Positions 41,954-49,561 of a stretch of DNA of 64,000 bases are shown piece after piece. The first letter of the stretch is position 1; each line of letters begins with the position of its first letter. The stretch lies in the NCBI GenBank assembly GCA_965223305.1, contig CBDCWT010000065.1:12912-76911 (forward strand). Direction: 5' to 3'. The DNA comes from CBDCWT01 sp965223305 (lineage in GTDB: Bacteria > Planctomycetota > Planctomycetia > Pirellulales > Pirellulaceae). Both the position numbers and the translations under genes were made by a program. The notes beneath the pieces are model-generated. The model searched no databases and had not been told where the DNA came from. It was given only the letters and a program-made list of their open reading frames with translations.

Positions 41954-43480
41954 ATGAAACGAGCTAAGATTACCGCCGAAGGGCTTATTGTCGCGTGGCT
42001 CGTCGCCATCTCGGGCTGTGCGACATGGTCTCCACCGCCCCCGACGATGCCTACCGCGGCTCCTCTACAACCCTCGGCTCCTCCAGTACAAGCCACGATT
42101 CGCGGCCAATCCTCGCCGCCGCGACAACCGCTCAACGCACCTGCGCCTGGTGTCGGGAGTCATTGGCGGTACCCAATGGTCACTTCTGGCGAACCGGTCC
42201 TTAACGGCTCCGTAGCCCGTGGTCAGAATTCGGCGGTCTTCGCGCCGCCACCTACCAGCGGTGTGCCTCCCAGTCCTCCCCAGCCTGTACAGACACTGCA
42301 AGGCGCGCCGGCATTCGGTCCAACGTTTCCTCCCTTCGTTCCCCCTTCCAACCTGCCTGGTGCGACCGTCGATGAACTGGGACCGCTTCCTCCCTCGGTT
42401 GACTTTGACGTGTTCGTCGAGGAAACCCGCACCGGCCGCTTCATGTTCGGCGCGGGAGTCAACTCGGACCTGGGAGTCACGGGCCAGATTGTAGTCGACG
42501 AGCGGAACTTTGATTGGCGCCGCTTGCCGACCAGTTTCCAGGATGTGATTAACGGTACCGCCTGGCGAGGTGCTGGCCAGGGATTTCGGCTGGAGGCAAT
42601 GCCTGGTAGCCAGGTTCAACGCTACCTAGCCAGCTTTACAGAACCTTATCTCTATCTACCCGGGTTTGCCGATCCCTTCAGCTTCAATCTCAGCGGCTTT
42701 TTCTACGACCGCCGTTTCTTCGACTGGGATGAACAGAGACTCGGTGGCCGAATAGGCCTAGGCTATCGACTCACCCACGACCTCTCGTTGACGGCGGCTG
42801 TGCGTGCTGAGAATGTCAACATCCACAATCCCCGGGTCGTGACGGTCGACGAGCTGAACGAAGTCTTGGGCGACAACAGTCTGTTTAGCGGTCGCGTGAC
42901 GGCAACGCACGACACGCGCGACACAGCGTTCGCGGCGACGGAGGGCCACCTGATTGAGTTAAGCTACGAACAGGTCTTTGGCAGCTTTGACTATCCGCGC
43001 GGCGAGCTCGACTATCGCCAGTACTTTCTAATGCGGGAGCGCCCGGACGGTTCGGGGCGTCACACTTTGTCTTACAGTTTCCGGCTGGGATTCTCCGGTG
43101 GGCAGACGCCGATCTTCGAGAACTACTTCGCCGGCGGATACTCCACGCTTAGGGGTTTTGATTTTCGGGGCGCCTCGCCCGTCAAAGGCCCTGGCATCGG
43201 CGTGGGTGGTGAGTTTCGCTTTTTGGGATCTGTCGAGTACATGTTCCCGCTCACCGCCGACGATATGATCCGCGGTGTGGTCTTCTGCGACTACGGCACA
43301 GTCGAGGAGAAGATCGAGCTGAACTCGGACACGTACCGCGTAGCGCCGGGGATCGGGCTACGAATCGCGATCCCCGCGCTCGGTCCAGCGCCCCTGGCTT
43401 TGGATCTCGCCTTCCCGGTTGCCCACGCTCCGTTCGACGACATTCAGAACTTCAGCTTCTTCTTCGGTTACAGTCAATAA
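41954..43480 (+). CDS. BamA-like protein, beta-barrel half with its own lipobox
   Basis: 508 residues. Seen: N-terminal signal with lipobox LVAISGC (Cys at ~22), a long Pro-rich linker (~25-145), then the Omp85 barrel (~150-508), with GAGVNSDLGVTGQIVVDERNF at its front, the conserved L-R-G-F motif (YSTLRGFDFRG; VRGF in most BamA) and a C-terminal strand ending FFFGYSQ. A lipoprotein signal on an Omp85 barrel is unusual. The gene has an independent ATG, 20 bases after the POTRA gene, with no sign of a frameshift joining them. Most likely the two proteins form one outer-membrane insertase; whether the Cys is lipidated is untested. Confidence 0.8.
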   Translation: MKRAKITAEGLIVAWLVAISGCATWSPPPPTMPTAAPLQPSAPPVQATIRGQSSPPRQPLNAPAPGVGSHWRYPMVTSGEPVLNGSVARGQNSAVFAPPPTSGVPPSPPQPVQTLQGAPAFGPTFPPFVPPSNLPGATVDELGPLPPSVDFDVFVEETRTGRFMFGAGVNSDLGVTGQIVVDERNFDWRRLPTSFQDVINGTAWRGAGQGFRLEAMPGSQVQRYLASFTEPYLYLPGFADPFSFNLSGFFYDRRFFDWDEQRLGGRIGLGYRLTHDLSLTAAVRAENVNIHNPRVVTVDELNEVLGDNSLFSGRVTATHDTRDTAFAATEGHLIELSYEQVFGSFDYPRGELDYRQYFLMRERPDGSGRHTLSYSFRLGFSGGQTPIFENYFAGGYSTLRGFDFRGASPVKGPGIGVGGEFRFLGSVEYMFPLTADDMIRGVVFCDYGTVEEKIELNSDTYRVAPGIGLRIAIPALGPAPLALDLAFPVAHAPFDDIQNFSFFFGYSQ

Positions 43481-43743
43481 CCCGAGCGTTGGCGCCTACG
43501 CGCGCCACGGGCCGCTCGGGTAGGCTAGAAGTAGGCCGGAACAAGCGGCAAGAAAGCGTCCCTCCGAGTACGGTCTTCACGTCGCGCCGTTCCGGCATGT
43601 GTTGGATGACGCTTAGCGCGAAAAGCGTCGAACCCGGTGCTGCCGAACCAGCGCGGCGGGCACGTCGTGCAAAAAACCAGTATCTCTCTCGCCGCTTGTT
43701 CGGGGCCGCTTGCAATGACGGTGTCAGCGGCGAAAATCAGGGG
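43481..43743. repeat. Intergenic region with GTAGGCCGG hairpin element, copy 2
   Basis: 43531-43706 begins GTAGGCCGGAACAAGCGGC and ends GCCGCTTGTTCGGGG, inverted ends like the copy at 23298-23478. Inner arms (GTTCCGGCATGTG, CGGTGCTGCCGAAC) and GACGCTT/AAGCGTC pair towards the tip. An open frame crosses it from 43489 but the real gene begins at 43744. Confidence 0.7.
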
Positions 43744-44031
43744 ATGCTAATTCCCCGCTTCTCGTTGCGCTTGATGCTGGGTGTAACCACGGCCAGCGCC
43801 TGTTTTTTCTATCTCGTGATGCGGGCGATGCGGGGACAGCATTGGGCCCTTGGCACGTCGATCGCGATCGGCAGCCTGTTGCTGGCGATGCTGTTGCATG
43901 TCTTTTTCTTCGGCCTGGCCTGGCTGCTGTCCTTGATCCTCCGACCATTTCAGAGCCAGCCCATCCGCAGCTCACCGTTTGCCGCCGCAGGCCCTCCTGA
44001 ACAGGTGATTCCGCCCACCAATCCCGAATAA
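43744..44031 (+). CDS. Small two-helix membrane protein
   Basis: 95 residues from the ATG at 43744; the frame is open upstream to 43489 but that part is hairpin repeat, so I reject the longer form. Seen: MLIPRFSLRLMLGVTTASACFFYLVM (first helix ~9-28) and a second helix at ~40-68, then a Pro-rich tail. The R-F-S-L-R-L-M-L start is a pattern I associate with small planctomycete membrane proteins of unknown function. It precedes the ABC-operon genes by 27 bases on the same strand and may belong with them. Confidence 0.65.
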   Translation: MLIPRFSLRLMLGVTTASACFFYLVMRAMRGQHWALGTSIAIGSLLLAMLLHVFFFGLAWLLSLILRPFQSQPIRSSPFAAAGPPEQVIPPTNPE

Positions 44032-44058
44032 ATCGGCAGACGGACCGAACTACCCACG

Positions 44059-46281
44059 ATGATTCCGGTGAGCACATCGCAAGACCGACGTTCTGCAAAG
44101 CTGACTTGGCTGGCAGTTTGGTTGCTCGTCGGCTTATGCACGGGGGTTGCGCAAGCGGGCTCGGGGGCCGTGGTGGCGCTCCCGTTGCCGCACGTCAAGA
44201 ATCGCAGTGGACTGTTGTTGGAGATCGACACGCGATGGATCGACGGCAATGGCTACCGGCCGGTCCGGGTACGAATCCTGCCGGCATTGGCCGGTCCGGC
44301 GCCGGCAGACCGCACGATCGAGGTCACGATCACGCCGCGCAGTCGGTATAACCAAACCCGAGGCACGACGGTCACAAAGAAACTCTCAATCTCCCAGGGA
44401 AGTCTCTTCGCAGAAACGTCGGTGCCGGTTCCCTGCTCCGAAAGCTGGTTTTCGTTGGATTTGGAGGTGCGTGAGGATGGACGGTGGCTGACCGATCTAA
44501 GTGAGAAGCGGGTACCTTTGGGCGCTCGCCACTACTACGAATGGAACGAGACGTCACCGGGTGTCTTGATCGTGGACGCAGACGCACCTGCCTATGAGGG
44601 CACGAAGTCGCGAACCGTGACGAAATATGATGAGCCACGTTTGCCTGACTTCCGCGCGCTCGCCGGGCTGGTTCCTACCAACTACTGGAACCGTAACACT
44701 GGGATCTTCGACACCTCGGATGACGCCAGCGATGCGGACCTCCTACGGCTGCTGCCCGACGTCCCCCGCTTCGAGCTGTTGCCGCCCGCCTCGCTCCCTA
44801 CTTCCTGGATCGAGCTGACGGCGGTCGATGTTCTGTTCATCCCCTTTGACGAGTTGCAGACGCTTGCTCGGTCGGATGCAGAGCGGTTCGCCTCCATCAG
44901 AAGCTGGCTCGCCACCGGGCCAGTACTTGCCGTCTACGACGTGGGCGACGATTTCGAGCGGCTCGCTGAACTGGAGGAGCTACTGGAAATACCTGCTTTG
45001 GATGAAGGCGATTTGTACCGCGGCTGGAGCGTGCCCGACAAGGAACAGTACGGCAAGAGCGAATTCGATAAAAAGGAATATCGCAATCTTGGTATTCACG
45101 TAGACGCCGACGAAGATCGGCAAAGCGCAGAGCCCAGGAAGCCACCAGAGGAGATGCCCTTCCTGGTCCGCGCAGTCGAGCGTGGCCGCCTGGCTGCATT
45201 AGCCAACGACCCGTTTCCAGGCAGCAGAGCCTCTTGGAACTGGTTTCTGTCTAGCCTCGAGTCGCAGCACTGGACGTGGTCGCGGCGGTTTGGTCTGTCA
45301 TTACAACACGAGAATCACGACTACTGGAAGCTGTTGATTCCCGGTGTAGGTCAAGCACCCGTCAATTCATTCTTGGTGTTGATATCACTCTTTGTAATCG
45401 TGATTGGGCCGCTCAACTACTTCTACCTGCGACGGCGAGGCCGCCTCTACCTGTTGTTGGTAACCGTCCCGGTAGGCGCCCTGCTGATCACGGGCGGTCT
45501 GCTGGTTTACGCGCTGGTGACAGACGGTCTCTCCGTCCGCGCGCGGATTCGAAGTATCAGCGAGATCGATCAAAGGAGTGGCCATAGCGTCTCCTACTCA
45601 CGGCAGACGTACTACGCCGGCTACTCCCCCTCGTCCGGTCTGGTGTTTCCTGCTGATGCCGCAGCGATCCCAATCGATTTTCGCCCGCAGTTTTATCGCA
45701 GCCGGGGCCGTCGGACTCGCTGGGGCCGACATCAACGACTCAGCGGCGGCAGCTTTCCTTCGCGGACCACTGTCCAGTATCTGGTTGTTGAATCGAGGCC
45801 GCTACAAGGTCGGCTCGAGTTCGGCGAACGAGATTCGGATGGCACGCTGCCGGTCGTCAATCATCTCGGGATCGAGATCGACCGACTCATCGTCTGCGAT
45901 GCTGACGACAGCATCTATAAAGCGGAGTTGATCGGAGACGGACGATCCGCCACGTTGACGCAGGCTTCACGGCAAGCGGAGTTCCAGGCCTGGAACGCTC
46001 TTCTCGCTCAGCACCGTCCTCAATACCCTACGGGGTTCGATCCGCGTCAGATCGAAAACGCGGCTGACGTGTTGGGGCTCGACTACCGGAGGCGTTCAAG
46101 AGCATTGAATGTCACCTTCACGAACAACGTATTTGAAGACGGCCTGCGCCGCACTTGGCGTCAGCCCTCTTCGCTAGGACCACGATCTTACTTGGCCATC
46201 GTCGAACAAGGCCCGACGGTGTCGCTGGGCGCGGCTACCGACCAGCAGGCTAGTTTCCACGTAGTGATCGGAAAATGGTAG
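44059..46281 (+). CDS. Large membrane protein of an ABC-exporter operon, function unknown
   Basis: 740 residues. Seen: signal peptide (~15-34, ending VAQAGS), a long beta-rich extracytoplasmic part (~35-430) with a segment that resembles the N-terminal half of GldG-like or DUF4350-type proteins (ELTAVDVLFIPFDELQTL, SWLATGPVLAVYDVGDDF), two membrane segments (~437-458 and ~466-492) flanking a short RRRGRLYLL loop, and a second outside part. GPLNYFYLRRRGR is typical of proteins encoded beside ABC-2 exporters in planctomycetes as I recall. It is 19 bases before the ATPase gene. Probably the accessory component of the transporter. No name can be justified. Confidence 0.7.
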   Translation: MIPVSTSQDRRSAKLTWLAVWLLVGLCTGVAQAGSGAVVALPLPHVKNRSGLLLEIDTRWIDGNGYRPVRVRILPALAGPAPADRTIEVTITPRSRYNQTRGTTVTKKLSISQGSLFAETSVPVPCSESWFSLDLEVREDGRWLTDLSEKRVPLGARHYYEWNETSPGVLIVDADAPAYEGTKSRTVTKYDEPRLPDFRALAGLVPTNYWNRNTGIFDTSDDASDADLLRLLPDVPRFELLPPASLPTSWIELTAVDVLFIPFDELQTLARSDAERFASIRSWLATGPVLAVYDVGDDFERLAELEELLEIPALDEGDLYRGWSVPDKEQYGKSEFDKKEYRNLGIHVDADEDRQSAEPRKPPEEMPFLVRAVERGRLAALANDPFPGSRASWNWFLSSLESQHWTWSRRFGLSLQHENHDYWKLLIPGVGQAPVNSFLVLISLFVIVIGPLNYFYLRRRGRLYLLLVTVPVGALLITGGLLVYALVTDGLSVRARIRSISEIDQRSGHSVSYSRQTYYAGYSPSSGLVFPADAAAIPIDFRPQFYRSRGRRTRWGRHQRLSGGSFPSRTTVQYLVVESRPLQGRLEFGERDSDGTLPVVNHLGIEIDRLIVCDADDSIYKAELIGDGRSATLTQASRQAEFQAWNALLAQHRPQYPTGFDPRQIENAADVLGLDYRRRSRALNVTFTNNVFEDGLRRTWRQPSSLGPRSYLAIVEQGPTVSLGAATDQQASFHVVIGKW

Positions 46282-46300
46282 CAGCAAACGCCTCGCTCCT

Positions 46301-47227
46301 ATGATCGAACTACGCAGGCTGCATCGCTACTTCGGCCCGACCCGGGCGGTTCACGACGTTAGTTTCGACGTACCCAAAGGCGAGGTATTCGGCTACATCG
46401 GGCCCAACGGCGCCGGAAAAACGACGAGCATGCGGATCCTGTCAACACTCGACTTGCCCACGTACGGCGACGCGATGATCGATGGGTTCTCGGTCATCAA
46501 CGATCCAGATCGAGTGCGCCGGCGGCTGGGATTCATGCCTGACTATTTTGGCACGTACCCGAACGTCAGCTGCCGGGAGTATCTGGATTTCTTCGCCCGC
46601 GCCTACGGTTTGACCGGGCGCGAGCGGACGCGTGCATTGCGGCACGCCATGGACTTTACCGACCTTACCGGACTGGCTGACAAGTCAATTCGCGGGCTGT
46701 CCAAGGGGATGAAGCAGCGTCTATGCCTGGGGCGCGCGATGGTGCACGATCCGGCGGTATTGATCTTGGACGAACCTGCAGCCGGACTGGACCCCCGTGC
46801 CCGCATCGAGCTACGACAGATGATCCGGTCGTTAGCGAGCGACGGCAAGACGATCCTAGTCAGTTCGCATATCCTCACCGAGCTCGCCGAGATGTGCGAT
46901 CGAGTGGGGATCATCGAGCGTGGACACCTGTTGGCCGTCGGCACGGTGGAAGAAATCCAGCAGGGCACGGCAGCCCGCTGCGATGTCCGTGTGCGGATCT
47001 TGGGCGGTTGCGAGCGGTTCGCGCGTTGGCTGGAAAACCGCGACGATGTGGACGCGATTCGAACTGACGGAGAACTCGCGACCTTCGAACACTCCGGAAA
47101 GCGCGACGACCAAGCCTCGCTGCTGCGAGAAATCGTCCAGGCGGAGTTTGCAGTCGCGGAGTTCGCAGTCCACAGCCGGTCGCTGGAGGATGTATTCATG
47201 CACGTGACAGAGGGAGTGGTGCAGTGA
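46301..47227 (+). CDS. ABC transporter ATPase (ABC-2 / Gld-Nat type)
   Basis: 308 residues. Seen: Walker A GPNGAGKTTS (~38-47), signature LSKGMKQRLCLGRAM (~132-146), Walker B AVLILDEPAAGLDP (~152-165), and H-loop VSSHIL (~188-193). This is the CcmA/GldA-type ATPase of an ABC-2 exporter. It powers transport through the permease encoded immediately downstream, with which it overlaps by four bases (GTGA at 47224-47227). The C-terminal ~80 residues form the regulatory domain common in these ATPases. Substrate unknown. Confidence 0.93.
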   Translation: MIELRRLHRYFGPTRAVHDVSFDVPKGEVFGYIGPNGAGKTTSMRILSTLDLPTYGDAMIDGFSVINDPDRVRRRLGFMPDYFGTYPNVSCREYLDFFARAYGLTGRERTRALRHAMDFTDLTGLADKSIRGLSKGMKQRLCLGRAMVHDPAVLILDEPAAGLDPRARIELRQMIRSLASDGKTILVSSHILTELAEMCDRVGIIERGHLLAVGTVEEIQQGTAARCDVRVRILGGCERFARWLENRDDVDAIRTDGELATFEHSGKRDDQASLLREIVQAEFAVAEFAVHSRSLEDVFMHVTEGVVQ

Positions 47228-48819
47228 CGTCGATGGAAGTGCCGCTGGATCAGCGCCAGAAAACCGACTCGAAGTCGATTGGGCAGCGCTGGGAGGCGTG
47301 GCTCGAGCGCTGCAGCGAGCATCTGAATCCGATTTTGGTCAAGGAGGCCCGTCAGGCGCTGAAGAGCCGCCAATTTTCGATCACTTTTGCGCTCCTGCTG
47401 GTCTTCGGCTGGGGCTGGTCACTGCTGGGTGTGGCTTTGCTATCGCCGGGCGTGTACTTTGCGCCGGGCGGGACTTTCATGTTAGTCGGCTACTTCCTGA
47501 TTCTGGCCGCGCCAATTTTGATCGTGGTCCCATTTTCGGCGTTCAGGTCGCTCGCCGCGGAACGAGAAGACGGTACTTTCGAACTGCTGTCGATCACTAC
47601 GCTAAGCTCTCGACAGATCGTCACTGGAAAGCTGGGCAGCTCGATCCTGCAGATGCTGGTTTACTACTCGGCATTGACGCCTTGCATCGTCTTCACCTAC
47701 TTGCTTCGCGGTGTCGACATCTTCACGATCTTCTTCCTTTTGTCGAGCACGTTTCTGGCGGCGGTGTTGTTGTCGGCTGCGGGGCTCGTCGTCGCGACCG
47801 GCTCGTCGGCTCGGCACTGGCAAGCGGCGCTCTCGGTGATCCTGTTGATCGGCCTGCTGTGGGCCGGAGGCAGTTGGCTGGTGATCATGATCCAGCTGCT
47901 GGCGGCCGCCAGCCAGATCCCCTACGATGACCCCACCTTCTGGACGGTGACGCTGGCCGTGCTGAGCTTCTACATCAGCTTCCTGGTCCTTTTCGTGCAG
48001 ACCTCGGCAGCCCAGTTGAGCTTTGCCAGCGACAATCGATCTACGCGTTTACGGATCGTACTGATGGCCCAGCAAGTCCTCTGGTTGGGTTGGATGAGTT
48101 ACACCTGGATGAAGTCGGAAGCTGACGATGTGCTATACGCCATGGTTACCGTTGCCGCGGTGTATTGGTTCGTGTTTGGTTCGTTGCTTTCGGGCGAGCT
48201 GGCCCAACTCTCACCGCGCGTTCGGCGATCGCTGCCGCAGTCGTTTTTAGGGCGTACCGCGTTCACCTGGTTCAATCCCGGTTCCGGTACGGGATATGCC
48301 TTCGCCGTGGTCAACCTGTTCTCTGTTGCCGCTTGTGCGGTGCTGATGGCGTTGGTCGGCCAGGCGGTCACCTTTCGCGGGGCACCCAATGACTTCGACT
48401 GGCTGCTCTATACAGTCCTGGCGGTCTGCTATGTTGCAGCTTATCTGGGCGCCGGACGCATTGTCATCTTGATTCTGCGGCAGTGGATTCCCGCCGGGAT
48501 TCTGCTTTCTGCGTTGATCAATGTACTGCTCGCATTGATTGGTGCAGTGGCTCCTTCATTGATGCAGGGTTGGGCGCAGGGATACCAGAATCTGCACTAC
48601 GGGGAGTTGCAGGCATCCAACTGGGCGTGGACGTTAGCCGAAGCGGCGGACGGCAATGTCGGAGCCTATCCAGCGGTCGCTCTGGTCGTGATCGGCGGAG
48701 CGGCTATCATGTTTCTGCTGAACTTGATGCTGGCCGCCGCAGAAGTCCGGCAGGTGCGGCAGGCGACACCGGAACGGGTTCTCGAAGATGCGGTCTCTCC
48801 ACCGATCTCTTCGGGTTGA
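47224..48819 (+). CDS. ABC-2 type transporter permease
   Basis: 531 residues, start GTG overlapping the ATPase stop. Seen: a cytoplasmic front part with LNPILVKEARQALKSRQFSI, a motif common in ABC-2 permeases of this group, then about ten to twelve hydrophobic segments across ~55-500 (for example FALLLVFGWGWSLLGVALL, LLSSTFLAAVLLSAAGLV, LIGLLWAGGSWLVIMIQL), AEREDGTFELLSITTL with the conserved E-R-E-x-G-T-x-E-L-L. The membrane channel of the three-gene exporter. It ends 35 bases before the next gene; what it exports is not known. Confidence 0.9.
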   Translation: MTSMEVPLDQRQKTDSKSIGQRWEAWLERCSEHLNPILVKEARQALKSRQFSITFALLLVFGWGWSLLGVALLSPGVYFAPGGTFMLVGYFLILAAPILIVVPFSAFRSLAAEREDGTFELLSITTLSSRQIVTGKLGSSILQMLVYYSALTPCIVFTYLLRGVDIFTIFFLLSSTFLAAVLLSAAGLVVATGSSARHWQAALSVILLIGLLWAGGSWLVIMIQLLAAASQIPYDDPTFWTVTLAVLSFYISFLVLFVQTSAAQLSFASDNRSTRLRIVLMAQQVLWLGWMSYTWMKSEADDVLYAMVTVAAVYWFVFGSLLSGELAQLSPRVRRSLPQSFLGRTAFTWFNPGSGTGYAFAVVNLFSVAACAVLMALVGQAVTFRGAPNDFDWLLYTVLAVCYVAAYLGAGRIVILILRQWIPAGILLSALINVLLALIGAVAPSLMQGWAQGYQNLHYGELQASNWAWTLAEAADGNVGAYPAVALVVIGGAAIMFLLNLMLAAAEVRQVRQATPERVLEDAVSPPISSG

Positions 48820-48853
48820 GCCTAGATCGCGCTTGCCCTCCAATACTCAGACA

Positions 48854-49561
48854 ATGAAACCAACACTTTGGCTTTGGCTGACGATCGTTCTCATCTCGGC
48901 CGGCATCTTCATCTTGAACTTGGCGGCACCGGCGAATGCCGCGTGTGGAACACTCTACGTCGCTGTGGTGCTGCTTGCCCTCCGCTTTAAGAGGCGGCGG
49001 ATGGTGTTGTTGGTGGCGCTGTTCTGCTCACTGCTGATCTTCTCCTCTGCTATGACCGTCTTGATTTCCGAGCAGGAAGACTCGGATAGGGCGGGGCTGA
49101 TCGTCTACCGGGAACCACTGCAGTTGCTGTTGAACGGGTTGCTGGAGCTGTTTGCGATTTGGGTGGCGGCGGTTTTCGGATATGTGATGAAGGGTCTCCA
49201 GACCGATCTCGTTACTGCCAGGGACGAACTGCAGTACCGGTTCGATCAACGGTCCGCTCAACTAGTGCACACGACCGCGGAGCTGCAATCCGAGATTGGT
49301 CTCCGCGAGCAGGCGCGTCTCGAGCTAGATCGCAGCGAGGCCCACTACCTATCCCTTGTTGAGAATCTTCCGATCCACGTCATTCGCAAAGATGTGGAAG
49401 GCCGCTTCACTTTTGCCAGCCCGTCGTTTTGCGAACTACTTGGCAGACCGCTTGCATCCATCGTGGGGAAAACCGACCTCGATTTCTATCCGCCTGATCT
49501 CGCCAACAAGTACCGAGCCGATGACATGCGCGTCCTCCGCGACCGCCGCGCCCATCAATGA
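48854..49561 (+). CDS. Hybrid sensor histidine kinase, N-terminal part (frameshifted)
   Basis: Start ATG at 48854 (MKPTLWLWLTIV); the frame is open further upstream but that overlaps the permease end. Seen: four hydrophobic segments (~5-115) forming a membrane sensor, a short coiled coil, and the first PAS domain (NLPIHVIRKDVEGRFTF..., ~155-230). After VLRDR the frame ends at TGA 49559-49561. One extra C at 49546/49547 (CGCCGC for CGCGC) breaks it; removed, the protein reads R-D-R-A-P-I-N-E-L-E into the next fragment. The whole gene, 48854-52023, would be about 1056 residues. Confidence 0.8.
   Translation: MKPTLWLWLTIVLISAGIFILNLAAPANAACGTLYVAVVLLALRFKRRRMVLLVALFCSLLIFSSAMTVLISEQEDSDRAGLIVYREPLQLLLNGLLELFAIWVAAVFGYVMKGLQTDLVTARDELQYRFDQRSAQLVHTTAELQSEIGLREQARLELDRSEAHYLSLVENLPIHVIRKDVEGRFTFASPSFCELLGRPLASIVGKTDLDFYPPDLANKYRADDMRVLRDRRAHQ

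Noticed and set aside
43489..43743. N-terminal extension of the small membrane protein
   Set aside because: Falls in the GTAGGCCGG hairpin element; composition changes abruptly at the ATG at 43744.
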